A DNA stretch of 46,983 nucleotides from the NCBI GenBank assembly GCA_001871195.1, contig MNXA01000003.1:1-46983 (forward strand), read 5' to 3'. Shown in pieces: positions 33,288-42,844 of this stretch. The notes beneath the pieces were generated by a model, which did not search any database, was not told the DNA's origin, and worked only from the letters and a program-made list of their open reading frames with translations. The first letter of the stretch is position 1, and every line of letters begins with the position of its first letter. The translations under genes were made by a program, and so were the position numbers. The DNA is from Zetaproteobacteria bacterium CG1_02_55_237. GTDB lineage: Bacteria > Pseudomonadota > Zetaproteobacteria > Mariprofundales > Mariprofundaceae.

Positions 33288-34319
33288 CTAGGATAAATTC
33301 GCTGGCAATAACCAGTACGTCAATATATCGCCGCCGACCATCAGCATGAGAAACAGTACGCCGGCAAACATCAGCGGTTTTACTCCCAGGGCCCGCATGC
33401 GGTCGAATCGGGTTTCCAGCCCCAGTGCCGCCATGGCAGCTGCCAGCATCAGGGTATCGAGCAATTCGAGTTCCCGGTGCAGCGGCTGCGGCATGCTCCA
33501 GATGGAGTTAACAATCACCACGCCGACGAAGCCGAAGGCGAACCACGGAATGATCAGCCTTGATTTACCGTGCCCCTCAACATGTTCCACCCTGCGCCAC
33601 CACAGGCTGAGCAGCAGGAGCACCGGAGCCAGCATCATGACCCGCATCAGCTTGACGATCACAGCTGTCTGCTCCGCACCCCCGCCAATGCTGTGACCGA
33701 CAGCCACCACCTGGGCGACCTCATGCACGGTCGCACCGATATAGATACCGAAGGCTTCGGGTGTAGCACCGGTAAAATGATAAATAAGCGGATAGATCAG
33801 GATGGCAAGGCTGCCGAACACAACCACGCTGGCCACTGCCATGCTGGTATGGGCGCTGCTGCCGCGTACCACAGGTTCTGTAGCCAGAATAGCAGCTGCG
33901 CCACAGATGGCACTGCCTGCAGCGGTCATCACGGCGAGATCGCGATCAAGCCCGAACACCCGGATACCTATCCATGTGCCGACGATCAGGATGGTGGCCA
34001 TGACGATCAGATCGATACCGAACGCTTCCCCGCCCACGTGCAGCAACTGGCCGACACTGACATGCAGGCCGAAGAGCATGACTCCGGCACGCAACAGTCT
34101 TTGCTGAGCGAAATGAATACCCGGCTGCATCATGGCTGGAAGACGCATGCTGTTGCCCAGCAATATGCCGATCAGCAGAGCAAGTGACAGCGGGCCGACG
34201 CCATATTGTCCGAGTGACAAAACCTGGCCTGACCACCAGGCAAGGCCGACGATAGCTGCAACCAGCATGTTACCGGCCGGCACGGAAAGCCATGTTTGTT
34301 GCCACCCGTATTTGATCAT
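33288..34319 (-). CDS. YeiH-family putative sulfate/anion exporter (UPF0324)
   Basis: The 343-residue integral membrane protein has about ten hydrophobic segments. It shows the YeiH/PSE-family signatures GIHFAQQRLLRAGVMLFG, AAGSAICGAAAI, and IYIGATVHEVAQVVAVG. The family is annotated as putative sulfate exporters, but direct proof is thin. ATG 34319 has AGGTGG upstream; the frame is open 16 codons further, which looks like leader sequence. It is divergent from a LysR regulator, the same arrangement as yeiE-yeiH in enterobacteria, so that regulator probably controls it. Confidence 0.83.
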   Translation of the reverse strand: MIKYGWQQTWLSVPAGNMLVAAIVGLAWWSGQVLSLGQYGVGPLSLALLIGILLGNSMRLPAMMQPGIHFAQQRLLRAGVMLFGLHVSVGQLLHVGGEAFGIDLIVMATILIVGTWIGIRVFGLDRDLAVMTAAGSAICGAAAILATEPVVRGSSAHTSMAVASVVVFGSLAILIYPLIYHFTGATPEAFGIYIGATVHEVAQVVAVGHSIGGGAEQTAVIVKLMRVMMLAPVLLLLSLWWRRVEHVEGHGKSRLIIPWFAFGFVGVVIVNSIWSMPQPLHRELELLDTLMLAAAMAALGLETRFDRMRALGVKPLMFAGVLFLMLMVGGDILTYWLLPANLS

Positions 34320-34394
34320 TGCGCACCACCTATTGGCAAAAGTGATGCAAAGACTAGGGTGCCCCAATGTTCAATAAAAATGAATGTTATGTAT

Positions 34395-34407
34395 ATCTAT
34401 AATAGAT
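34395..34407. promoter_or_regulatory. Palindrome in the yeiH-lysR intergenic region
   Basis: ATCTATAATAGAT is a perfect palindrome with 5-bp arms. Read as T-N11-A (34394 and 34406) it fits the general LysR-type binding motif. It lies 10 bp before the lysR ATG and 76 bp before the yeiH ATG, a sensible place for autoregulation and divergent control. Confidence 0.45.
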
Positions 34408-34416
34408 TTTATTGAT

Positions 34417-35310
34417 ATGCACATCACCCTGAAACAATTGCGAATCTTCGTGTCGGTTGCCCGCAGCGAGAATGTTTCGCGTGCTGCCGTTGAGCTCTGC
34501 CTGACCCAGTCAGCCGTCAGTATGGCGCTGAAGGAGCTGGAAAAACAACTGGGCCTGCAGCTGTTCGACCGGGCTGGCAAACGCATGCTCATGAACCAGC
34601 AGGGGCACTGGTTGCTGCCCCGGGCGCAGCGCATCCTCGACCAAATTCAGGCTATTGCCCGCGAACTTGGCCAGGCCAGTCGTCAGACGCTTGCCATCGG
34701 CGCCAGCACCACTATTGCCGACTGTCTCTTTCCCAATCTTGTCACTCATCTGTACGCACAGGCCCCGGATCTGGAGTTGCATCTGGAAACAGGTAACAGC
34801 AGTGCCATCCTCGCTCATCTGCTGACGCGCAAAATCGAACTGGGGCTGGTCGAAGGCGTCTGCCAGCACCCCCAGATTACTGCCACTCCCTGGTGGACGG
34901 ACCATCTGGTCATTGTCGCCAGTCCTTCCCATCCGCTGGTCGGGCAGGCCAGAGGCGGGCCGCTGCCGGTGAAGGTTCTGGCGGGCACGACCTGGATCAT
35001 GCGCGAAGCAGGCTCCGGCACGCGGTCCATCTTCGAGCATGCCTTTCGCGCCCATCTGTCAGACTTCAACATTCTGGCTGAGTTGAAACACGTGCCGACT
35101 ATCAAGGCGCTGGTGGCAGATAGCGAAAGATTGGCCTGTCTCTCCGCGATCGCCGTAAAAAAGGAAATCGCCAGCGGCGAACTGGTCATCTTGAATGTTC
35201 GCGGCATGAAGCTGGAGCGTCAGTTTTACATGTTACAGCACAAACAGGTCTATCAGAGTGATATCCATACGCATTTGATCCAATGGATCATGCAGCAGGG
35301 AACTATCTGA
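34417..35310 (+). CDS. LysR-family transcriptional regulator
   Basis: The 297-residue regulator has an N-terminal winged helix-turn-helix (MHITLKQLRIFVSVARSENV, then AAVELCLTQSAVSMALKELE) and a substrate-binding domain from about 90. The C-terminal part resembles CysB/YeiE-type regulators (GAGSGTR-like REAGSGTRSIFEHAF). The inducer is unknown. ATG 34417 gives the normal LysR start; the 11 extra upstream codons in frame cover the intergenic palindrome and are unlikely to be translated. It is divergent from the YeiH exporter. Confidence 0.87.
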   Translation: MHITLKQLRIFVSVARSENVSRAAVELCLTQSAVSMALKELEKQLGLQLFDRAGKRMLMNQQGHWLLPRAQRILDQIQAIARELGQASRQTLAIGASTTIADCLFPNLVTHLYAQAPDLELHLETGNSSAILAHLLTRKIELGLVEGVCQHPQITATPWWTDHLVIVASPSHPLVGQARGGPLPVKVLAGTTWIMREAGSGTRSIFEHAFRAHLSDFNILAELKHVPTIKALVADSERLACLSAIAVKKEIASGELVILNVRGMKLERQFYMLQHKQVYQSDIHTHLIQWIMQQGTI

Positions 35311-35420
35311 GCAGGGGTGGCGGCTGTTTCTTATAGATAGCTTCACCTTCACGAAGCTTACCAGACAACGTTCCCGTGGATGTCGACAAACTAGTTTATT
35401 CGGATGGCGTTCTTGAATGC

Positions 35421-36101
35421 CTAGGCATGGTTGGCATCAAGCAACAGCTGTTGCGCTTCGCGGACCAGGGTGCGACGGCGCAGCAACAGCTGGAAGTGGC
35501 TACCGCCATGGGTGCGCCAGAGATGTGCGGCACGGATGCCGGAGAACAGCAGGGCGCGCACCCGGTTGGTGTTGCTGCTTTGACCGAGAAGTTCCGGTTT
35601 GCCGTGTACGATAATGCGCGGGTTCATGGTGCTGATGGTTTCGCCGTACAAGCCTGCAATGGCGGCAATGACGTTGTCATGCATGGTGCCACCGAAATAA
35701 TCGCGCTGTTTTTTGATGCGGTTGATGCCATTGCCCAGTTTTCCGAGCATCTCACTGTCGCGCGCCAGTTTTTTCTCCAGCGACATCATCGCGGCGCAAT
35801 AAGCCATCAGCTCTTTGGCCTGCTTGATATCCGACCCCAGTTCTTCGCCGTTCAACAGGCGCTGCAAGAGGATTAGACCGGTGCGCAAGCGGTGCGGTCC
35901 CGGGTAGAGATGCTCGGCATGAATGGTTTCGTTGCCCGGAGAGGCAAGAATACTGTCGATAGCGCATTCCAGTTCGCCGCTGTCGGCCAGGCCTTTGCGC
36001 GCAATGCCCTGCACCAGATGTGATGCCTGAACCATGGCGGCCAGGGCCAGCACACGGTTGCGCAGGGGATGCCAGTGCTGTGACGACTGCTGTGACGACA
36101 T
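35421..36101 (-). CDS. hflD: HflD, high-frequency lysogenization protein homologue
   Basis: The 226-residue helical protein fits HflD (YcfC). It has NRVLALAAMVQASHLVQGIARKG near the start, LRTGLILLQRLL, and IRAAHLWRTHGGSHFQLLLRRR near the end. In E. coli HflD lowers phage lambda CII levels and sits beside mnmA (trmU) and purB; neither neighbour is here. Its core bacterial role is not settled. The start at ATG 36101 has no strong ribosome-binding site. It lies 31 bp downstream of pycB in the same direction and may share its transcript. Confidence 0.82.
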   Translation of the reverse strand: MSSQQSSQHWHPLRNRVLALAAMVQASHLVQGIARKGLADSGELECAIDSILASPGNETIHAEHLYPGPHRLRTGLILLQRLLNGEELGSDIKQAKELMAYCAAMMSLEKKLARDSEMLGKLGNGINRIKKQRDYFGGTMHDNVIAAIAGLYGETISTMNPRIIVHGKPELLGQSSNTNRVRALLFSGIRAAHLWRTHGGSHFQLLLRRRTLVREAQQLLLDANHA

Positions 36102-36132
36102 CAGGTTCGGAAGCTGTTGGAAATACTTATCC

Positions 36133-37989
36133 TCAGCCGATCTCGATCAGGCACTCGTCCGGGTTGACGTTATCACCGATGGCGACATGGATGGCTGTGA
36201 CCGTACCAGATTCAGGAGCGGACACCGGATTTTCCATCTTCATAGCCTCGACTACGAGCACGGTTTCGCCGGCTACAACCTTGCTGCCCATCTCGACATG
36301 CAGGGCGACAATACGTCCCGGCATCGGTGTCGTGACATCCGAATCCTTCCTCGCCTTCGGTCGCTTGGAGCCCTTGGATGCCTTCTTGGTATCAATATTA
36401 CCGTCTGCAGTGGGCACCACTTCGGTCAGGGTTTCCACCATGACCTCTTCCAGCACGTTGTCGATCTTAACGTAGAACGGACGAACGTCCTCGCTCTTAT
36501 GGCCTGAGCCTTCGATCTTGATGTGGTATTGCTCACCGTGAATAGTGACGTTGAATTCGGTGGGAGCCAGCCCGGGGGCGCTTGCCGGTTGAGCGACGCT
36601 GCTTGCCTCGGCAGGCATATCCAGTGGTTCCGGCTTGAAGGTGCCGGCCTCGCGCTCCTCAAAGAACTCCAGCGCGATGGTTGGGAACAGTGCATAGGAC
36701 AGCACATCCTCAATGGACTTGGCCTTGTCTCCGACTTCACGGGTCAGGGCATCCAGTTCCGGTGCGATCAGATCGGCTGGGCGGACATGAATGGCCTCTT
36801 CATCACCCAGAGCCAAGCGGCGCACATCTTCGTTAACGGTGCCCAGCGGGCGACCATACATACCCTTGAGATAGCCCTTGGTTTCGTTGGTGATGACCTT
36901 GTATTTCTTGCCGGAGACGACATTCAGCACGGCCTGCGTGCCGACAATCTGACTGGTCGGTGTGACCAGCGGCGGGTAACCGAAATCCTTGCGCACGCGC
37001 GGAATCTCATCGAGCACCTGATCCATCTTGTCCAGAGCGCCCTGATCGCGCAGCTGATTGGCCAGATTGGAGATCATGCCGCCGGGAATCTGGTTGACGA
37101 AAACGCGCGTATCCACACCGGTCACATGCGATTCAAAGCGCGCATACTTTTTGCGCACTTCGCGGAAATAGGCGGCGATGTCCTGCAGGGCAAGGATATC
37201 AAGACCCGTATCGAATTCGGTGCCGGCAAAGGCGGCGACCATTGATTCGGTGGCCGGATGGCTGGTGCCGCCGGCCAGCGGGCTGATGGCGGTATCAATA
37301 ATATCGCAACCGGCATGCACTGCTTCCCACTGCACCATTTCGGCCACGCCCGAGGTGGAATGACAATGCAGATGCAGCGGAATTGAGGTGGCTTTTTTGA
37401 TGGCCAGGACCAGTTCACGCGTGGAGGTCGGGGTCAGCAGGCCGGCCATATCCTTGATGGCCAGGGTGTCGCAACCCATGTCCTCAAAGCCGCGGGCCAG
37501 TTCCACATAATGCTCCAGTGTATGCACCGGGCTGGCCGTGTAGCTGATGGCACATTCGGCATGCTTGCCATTGCTCTTCACCTGAGTCACGGCGGTGCGT
37601 ACATTGCGCAGATCGTTCATGGCATCGAAGATACGGAACACATCCACGCCATTGGCTGCAGCCATATCAACGAACTTTCTGACCACATCATCGGCGTAGT
37701 GACGATAGCCCAACAGGTTCTGGCCGCGCAGCAACATCTGAAGCGGGGTATTGGGCATGGCCTTTTTCAGTTCGCGCAGCCGGACCCAGGGGCCTTCCTT
37801 GAGATAACGCAGGCAGGTATCGAAGGTGGCGCCGCCCCAGGCTTCGATGGACCAGTAGCCGACAGCGTCCAGTTTTTCGCAGATGGGCAGCATGTCATCA
37901 AGCCGCATACGCGTGGCCAACAAAGATTGATGCCCGTCGCGCAGCGCCAGTTCGGTGATTCCCAGTTTCTTCTTGCTTACGTTTGTCAT
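36133..37989 (-). CDS. pycB: Pyruvate carboxylase subunit B (carboxyltransferase plus biotin carrier)
   Basis: The 618-residue subunit starts with the carboxyltransferase domain: LRDGHQSLLATRM, the IEAWGGATFDTCLRYL block, and metal-binding HLHCHSTSG. It ends in a biotinyl domain with VVEAMKMENPV, where the lysine is biotinylated. Alone it could be read as oxaloacetate decarboxylase alpha, but the biotin carboxylase gene lies directly upstream and no oadB or oadG is present. Two-subunit pyruvate carboxylase, replenishing oxaloacetate, is the better call. ATG 37989 follows AGGAATCAGGC; ATG 38007 and 38052 are in frame upstream but less well placed. Confidence 0.87.
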   Translation of the reverse strand: MTNVSKKKLGITELALRDGHQSLLATRMRLDDMLPICEKLDAVGYWSIEAWGGATFDTCLRYLKEGPWVRLRELKKAMPNTPLQMLLRGQNLLGYRHYADDVVRKFVDMAAANGVDVFRIFDAMNDLRNVRTAVTQVKSNGKHAECAISYTASPVHTLEHYVELARGFEDMGCDTLAIKDMAGLLTPTSTRELVLAIKKATSIPLHLHCHSTSGVAEMVQWEAVHAGCDIIDTAISPLAGGTSHPATESMVAAFAGTEFDTGLDILALQDIAAYFREVRKKYARFESHVTGVDTRVFVNQIPGGMISNLANQLRDQGALDKMDQVLDEIPRVRKDFGYPPLVTPTSQIVGTQAVLNVVSGKKYKVITNETKGYLKGMYGRPLGTVNEDVRRLALGDEEAIHVRPADLIAPELDALTREVGDKAKSIEDVLSYALFPTIALEFFEEREAGTFKPEPLDMPAEASSVAQPASAPGLAPTEFNVTIHGEQYHIKIEGSGHKSEDVRPFYVKIDNVLEEVMVETLTEVVPTADGNIDTKKASKGSKRPKARKDSDVTTPMPGRIVALHVEMGSKVVAGETVLVVEAMKMENPVSAPESGTVTAIHVAIGDNVNPDECLIEIG

Positions 37990-38029
37990 GCCTGATTCCT
38001 TTTTCATAGTCTGTCTGCCGGGCTTTGTG

Positions 38030-39448
38030 TTACAGGCCGGCGTGTGCTGCAATGGCTACGGCTACGGCTGCGGCAATATCCTCACGCGCCTCGTAGGGTT
38101 TGTAATCAAGCAGCTCGGGATGTTCGTCGATAAAACCGGTGTGAAACTCGCCGCGCGCGAAATCCTCGCTTGCAGCGATCTGGCGGTAGTAAGGTAAAGT
38201 CGTGCGCACGCCGCGGATGTCATATTCATTCAGGGCGCGTAGAGCGCGGCTGACCGCTGCCGGCCATGTGGCACCCCAGATGGTTAGTTTGGCGCACATC
38301 GAGTCGTAGTGCGGCGGAATGGTGTAGCCGGGATAAACGCAGCCATCGACGCGCACACCGGGACCGCCGGGTGAGAAGTAGCGAGTCAGGGTGCCGGGCG
38401 TGGGCAGGAAATTATTCTTCGGGTCCTCGGCATTGATGCGGAATTCGATGGCGAAGCCGTTAAAGCTGAGATCCTTCTGGGCAAAGGGTAAAGGCAGCCC
38501 TGCAGCCACGCGGATCTGCTCGGCGACCAGATCGACACCGGTGATGGTTTCGGTGATCGGGTGCTCCACCTGCAGGCGGGTATTCATCTCCATGAACCAG
38601 AAGTTGTGATCCTTATCGACCAGAAATTCAACGGTGCCGGCATTGGCATAGCCGACTGCCTTGGCCGCCTTGACGGCGATAGCACCCATTTCTTCACGCA
38701 GCTCGGGGGTTAAAAACTGGCTGGGGGCAATCTCGATCAGCTTCTGGTTGCGCCGTTGAATTGAGCAGTCGCGCTCAAAAAGGTGAACGCAGTTGCCGTG
38801 CGTGTCGGCCAGTATCTGGAATTCGATATGATGCGGTTCGACGATGCATTTTTCCATAAACAGCTCGTCCGAACCAAAAGCAGCCATGGCCTCGCGCTGG
38901 GTAATCTCATAGTTCTCACGCAGTTGCTCGTCGTCGTCGCAGCGTCGGATACCGCGTCCGCCACCACCGGCAGCAGCCTTGAGCATGACCGGGTAGCCCA
39001 TATCGTTGGCCATGGTCTTTGCTTCTTGCACATTGGCCAGCGCAAATTCGGAGCCGGGAATAACCGGCACGCCGGCAGCAATCATCGCCGCACGTGCCTT
39101 GATTTTGCTGCCCATGTCCTCGATAGCGTCCGGCGACGGGCCGATATAGGTCAGGCCTGCCTTGCCGACTTCACGGGCAAAATCAGCATTTTCGGAAAGA
39201 AAGCCGTAGCCCGGATGCACGGCGTCGCAGCCGGCCTCCAGTGCGATATTCACGATACGGTGGATGTTCAGGTAGCTCTTCACCGGATCAGGACCGATCA
39301 TCACCGCGCGGTCCGCCTTCTTCACATGCAGGGCATGCGCGTCGGCTTCCGAGTAGATGGCAACCGTGCCAATACCCAGTTCGCGGCAGGAACGGATAAT
39401 GCGGATGGCGCACTCGCCACGATTGGCAACCAGGATTCGTTTAAACAA
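38030..39448 (-). CDS. pycA: Pyruvate carboxylase subunit A (biotin carboxylase)
   Basis: The 472-residue enzyme has the biotin carboxylase fold. It starts with FKRILVANRGECAIRIIRS, has the glycine-rich ATP loop KAAAGGGGRGIR near 160, and EMNTRLQVEHPITETITG near 285, the metal and catalytic region. It carboxylates the biotin on PycB. The standard family start is MFKRILVANRGE; TTG 39448 gives exactly this and has GAGGAG six bases before it. The alternative ATG 39463 adds five residues and lacks a ribosome-binding site. The 40-bp gap to pycB suggests co-transcription. Confidence 0.87.
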   Translation of the reverse strand: MFKRILVANRGECAIRIIRSCRELGIGTVAIYSEADAHALHVKKADRAVMIGPDPVKSYLNIHRIVNIALEAGCDAVHPGYGFLSENADFAREVGKAGLTYIGPSPDAIEDMGSKIKARAAMIAAGVPVIPGSEFALANVQEAKTMANDMGYPVMLKAAAGGGGRGIRRCDDDEQLRENYEITQREAMAAFGSDELFMEKCIVEPHHIEFQILADTHGNCVHLFERDCSIQRRNQKLIEIAPSQFLTPELREEMGAIAVKAAKAVGYANAGTVEFLVDKDHNFWFMEMNTRLQVEHPITETITGVDLVAEQIRVAAGLPLPFAQKDLSFNGFAIEFRINAEDPKNNFLPTPGTLTRYFSPGGPGVRVDGCVYPGYTIPPHYDSMCAKLTIWGATWPAAVSRALRALNEYDIRGVRTTLPYYRQIAASEDFARGEFHTGFIDEHPELLDYKPYEAREDIAAAVAVAIAAHAGL

Positions 39449-39543
39449 AGGCGTACTCCTCATCTGGTGATTTGAAGACCCGGTATACTAGCCTGCCTCA
39501 GCACACTCCACAAACGGCATGCCCTTATCCGCGTTAAAAGACC

Positions 39544-40008
39544 TTATAGTCTGATGTATACAATTTCGCCCTCAGAGGCATGGTCAAACAGGTCGATGAC
39601 ATCTTCATTGCGCATGCGGATGCAGCCATGCGACGCCGGTTGGCCGAGAAGGTCTGCGCGATGCGTACCGTGGATATAGATATAGCGGGACAGGGTATCC
39701 ACCCGGCCACGGCGGTTGATGCCGGTCTGGCTTCCCTCCAGCCACAGGATGCGGGAAAGGATCCAGTCCTTTTGCGCATCGTCGTGCGTGGCATCAAATA
39801 CCCCGACCGGCTGGCGTGCAACAAAAATCGTGTTTACGGGAAAGTCTTCGCCGATCTTGGCAGCGATGCGATGCCTGCCAAGCGGTGTTTGCAGGCTGTT
39901 TCTTACATTGCCACAGCCTTTTTCGGCTGTTGAAACCGGGTATTGCACGCAAACGCCACTGGGTCTGCGGTGAATCAGGATTTGCCGTGTGATGCTGACC
40001 GTGATCAT
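39544..40008 (-). CDS. L,D-transpeptidase-fold (YkuD) protein
   Basis: The 154-residue protein is essentially one YkuD domain. The active-site region reads YIYIHGTHRADLLGQPASHGCIRM, with the His and Cys of the HGT...SHGCIRM motif. Family members crosslink peptidoglycan or attach proteins to it in the periplasm. No signal peptide or membrane anchor is visible at the N-terminus (MITVSITRQILIHRRPSG), so export is unexplained. The same short, leaderless form is common in proteobacteria. Confidence 0.82.
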   Translation of the reverse strand: MITVSITRQILIHRRPSGVCVQYPVSTAEKGCGNVRNSLQTPLGRHRIAAKIGEDFPVNTIFVARQPVGVFDATHDDAQKDWILSRILWLEGSQTGINRRGRVDTLSRYIYIHGTHRADLLGQPASHGCIRMRNEDVIDLFDHASEGEIVYIRL

Positions 40009-40134
40009 CGGCCAAGCATAGCCGGGCGGTGCAGCTTTGGCTTGTGCCGGATGGGTCTTTGTCTACAATGGCAGCTGGTTTAGTTGATTATATTCCCTGA
40101 AGCATCAGGGACATCTCATACTTCAGGAGTCATC

Positions 40135-40674
40135 ATGGACATCGACAAAATCCCTCCCGGCAACAATCCGCCCGAGGACATCAACGTGATTATCGAGGTG
40201 CCGCAGCACGCCGATCCGGTTAAATATGAACTCGATAAGACATCGCGAGCATTTTTTGTCGATCGCTTTATGCACACGGCCATGCATTACCCGAGCAATT
40301 ACGGTTTTGTGCCCAACACCCTTTCCGAGGATGGCGATCCGGTGGATGCGCTGGTGGTTTCCACCTTCTCGCTGATTACCGGTTGCGTGATCAACTGCCG
40401 CCCGGTCGGTGTGTTGTTCATGGAAGACGAGGCGGGTCTGGATGCCAAGGTGCTGGCGGTTCCGTGTTCGAAACTCAAGCCGGTGTACGACCATGTGAAA
40501 GGGCCGGAGGATATGCCGCGTTTCCTGCTCGATCAGATTCAGCATTTCTTCCAGCACTACAAGGACCTCGAATCCGGTAAATGGGTCAAGGTGGTCGGTT
40601 GGCACGATGCGGCAGCAGCAAAAAAAGAAATTCTTGAATCCATCGCCCGTTACAAAGCCGAAGGGAAGGGATGA
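40135..40674 (+). CDS. ppa: Inorganic pyrophosphatase, soluble family I
   Basis: The 179-residue enzyme has [15 protein letters not shown] near 29, [12 protein letters not shown] near 52, and the catalytic DGDPVDALV near 65, the acidic metal-binding core of family I pyrophosphatases. It hydrolyses pyrophosphate in the cytoplasm. AGGAG precedes ATG 40135 by six bases; the 17 in-frame codons upstream are excluded for that reason. It is followed by an intrinsic terminator and then a membrane pyrophosphatase gene. Confidence 0.93.
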   Translation: MDIDKIPPGNNPPEDINVIIEVPQHADPVKYELDKTSRAFFVDRFMHTAMHYPSNYGFVPNTLSEDGDPVDALVVSTFSLITGCVINCRPVGVLFMEDEAGLDAKVLAVPCSKLKPVYDHVKGPEDMPRFLLDQIQHFFQHYKDLESGKWVKVVGWHDAAAAKKEILESIARYKAEGKG

Positions 40675-40704
40675 GCGGCCTTTTGAAGGGTTAATTATAT
40701 AAAT

Positions 40705-40740
40705 GAGCGGCGACCATATCGGGTCGCCGCTTTCATTTTG
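40705..40740 (+). terminator. Intrinsic terminator after ppa
   Basis: GCGGCGACC (40707-40715) and GGTCGCCGC (40722-40730) form a perfect 9-bp GC-rich stem with a six-base loop, followed by TTTCATTTTG. It lies 33 bp after the ppa stop and separates it from the membrane pyrophosphatase. Confidence 0.8.
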
Positions 40741-40830
40741 TGCAAGAGACAATAGTTGAAAAGATGCGACGGATTGGCAAAGATGAACTGATGGATTGCC
40801 GTTAAGTCTTGGTTTGATAAGGGAGAGTAT

Positions 40831-42834
40831 ATGCTACAGACAGGCATGCCGGCGCTGTTTGGTTTGGTCGGGTTGATTGCCGCATTTACGCTCTACCGGG
40901 TGGTGTTGCGCTATCCGGCCGGATCGGGGAAGGTTGCCGAAATCGGCGCTGCCATTCATCTCGGCGCCATGGTGTTTTTAAAGCGCGAATACACCATTCT
41001 GGCCGGTTTTGTCCTCATTGTTGCACTGCTTCTCGCCCTAAGTCTGGGCCTGAGTACGATGATCTCCTTTCTGGTTGGGGCTGTGTGTTCGGCGCTGGCC
41101 GGCTATTGCGGCATGTTTGCGGCCACCAAGGCCAATGTCAGGACAGCAATCGCGGCACAGGATCACGGCGGATCGAGAGCCCTGACCATCTCTTTTTTCG
41201 GTGGCTCCATCATGGGGCTGACCATTGCCTCGCTCGGTTTGCTGGGACTTGGCACCCTCTATCTCTTTTACGGCGGTGATCCTGAAACTGCCCACGCTAT
41301 TCACGGCTTCGGCATGGGCGCCTCTTCGGTTGCGCTGTTTTCGCGTGTCGGTGGCGGAATCTTCACCAAGAGCGCCGATGTCGGCGCGGATCTGGTCGGT
41401 AAGGTCGAGGCTGGAATTCCCGAAGACGATCCGCGTAATCCGGGTGTGATTGCCGATAATGTAGGGGATAACGTTGGCGATGTTGCCGGCATGGGCTCCG
41501 ATATTTTCGAGTCCTACTGTGGTGCGATCATTGCCACTATCGCCATGGCATCGACACTGGCCTCCGACATTCTCGATCCACTCGGCACACAGCAGACATT
41601 GATGTTTCTGCCGCTGGCGCTGGCCTCGGCCGGGCTTATCTGCTCGATGATTGGTGTTGGCATTGTGAAGATGTTCTCGGGGCGTCAGGCCGAGGCGGCA
41701 CTGCGCGCCGGCACGATCGGTGCATCGGTGTTGTTTATTGCTGCTGCCTATTTCGTCATCTCCATGAGCGGTATTGCTGTTTCTGTTTGGGGAGCCGTTC
41801 TCTCCGGCACCATTGGTGGCATCATTATCGGCTTGATCACCGAATACTATACTGCCGACAAACCTGTGCGTGCGATTGCCAAGGCCGGTGAAACAGGTCC
41901 TGCTACAGTGATTATTGCGGGGCTGGCGATAGGCATGCAGTCGGTGATTATCCCGGTGCTGACCATTGCCGGCATTATCTTTATTTCCACCAATCTTTGC
42001 GGCCTTTATGGCGTTGGCATCGCTGCCGTTGGCATGCTCGCCACCGTTGGCATGACCATGGCCATCGATGCCTACGGTCCGATTGCGGACAATGCCGGCG
42101 GCATAGCCGCGATGTCGGGTATGGGTGAGAAAACGAGGCGCATTACCGATTCGCTCGATGAATTGGGCAATACTACGGCGGCCATCGGCAAGGGGTTTGC
42201 CATTGGTGCTGCAGCCCTTGCAGCCCTTGCCATCATCACCGCCTATGTGCAGACCGTTTCGGCCAATGTAGCAGGCTTTAACCTCGATCTTTCCAGTCCG
42301 ATTGTGCTGGTCGGCATGTTTATCGGTGCTCTATTTCCCTTCTGGGTTGCTTCATTGACCATGACGGCGGTTGGCGATGCCGCCTTTGCGATGATCAAGG
42401 AGATTCGCCGCCAGTTTCGTGAAATTCCCGGTCTTATGGAAGGGACGGGCCAGCCCGATCACGCCCGTTGCATCAGTATTGCCACCGATGCCGCCCTGAA
42501 AAAGATGGTGTTGCCCGGCATGCTGGCTGTTGTCGCCCCTGTACTGGTCGGTTTCGGTCTCGGCCCTGAGGCTCTGGGCGGCATGCTTGGGGGGGCGCTG
42601 GTCTGCTGTGTGTTGCTGGCCCTGACTATGGCCAATGCCGGTGGTGCGTGGGATAATGCCAAGAAATATGTTGAGAGCGGTCATCTCGGCGGCAAGGGCT
42701 CGGATGTGCACAAGGCAACGGTGGTCGGCGATACCGTCGGCGATCCGTTCAAGGACACATCAGGCCCGTCGATGAACATTCTGATCAATGTGATGGCGAT
42801 TGTGTCGCTGGTGATAGCCCCCTTGCTGGGATAA
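40831..42834 (+). CDS. hppA: Membrane-bound ion-pumping pyrophosphatase (K+-dependent type)
   Basis: The 667-residue protein has about 16 membrane helices and the family motifs [40 protein letters not shown], and [18 protein letters not shown] near the end. It couples pyrophosphate hydrolysis to ion pumping. The motif [17 protein letters not shown] has alanine where K+-independent enzymes have lysine, so it should need potassium. That subfamily includes both H+ and Na+ pumps, and the sequence was not resolved further. AAGGGAGAGT precedes the ATG by three bases. A DUF4389 gene follows 10 bp later. Confidence 0.92.
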   Translation: MLQTGMPALFGLVGLIAAFTLYRVVLRYPAGSGKVAEIGAAIHLGAMVFLKREYTILAGFVLIVALLLALSLGLSTMISFLVGAVCSALAGYCGMFAATKANVRTAIAAQDHGGSRALTISFFGGSIMGLTIASLGLLGLGTLYLFYGGDPETAHAIHGFGMGASSVALFSRVGGGIFTKSADVGADLVGKVEAGIPEDDPRNPGVIADNVGDNVGDVAGMGSDIFESYCGAIIATIAMASTLASDILDPLGTQQTLMFLPLALASAGLICSMIGVGIVKMFSGRQAEAALRAGTIGASVLFIAAAYFVISMSGIAVSVWGAVLSGTIGGIIIGLITEYYTADKPVRAIAKAGETGPATVIIAGLAIGMQSVIIPVLTIAGIIFISTNLCGLYGVGIAAVGMLATVGMTMAIDAYGPIADNAGGIAAMSGMGEKTRRITDSLDELGNTTAAIGKGFAIGAAALAALAIITAYVQTVSANVAGFNLDLSSPIVLVGMFIGALFPFWVASLTMTAVGDAAFAMIKEIRRQFREIPGLMEGTGQPDHARCISIATDAALKKMVLPGMLAVVAPVLVGFGLGPEALGGMLGGALVCCVLLALTMANAGGAWDNAKKYVESGHLGGKGSDVHKATVVGDTVGDPFKDTSGPSMNILINVMAIVSLVIAPLLG

Positions 42835-42844
42835 GGAGTGAATC

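Noticed and set aside
36133-37989. Oxaloacetate decarboxylase alpha subunit
   Set aside because: The partner biotin carboxylase gene is directly upstream and no beta or gamma subunit is present, so pyruvate carboxylase fits better.
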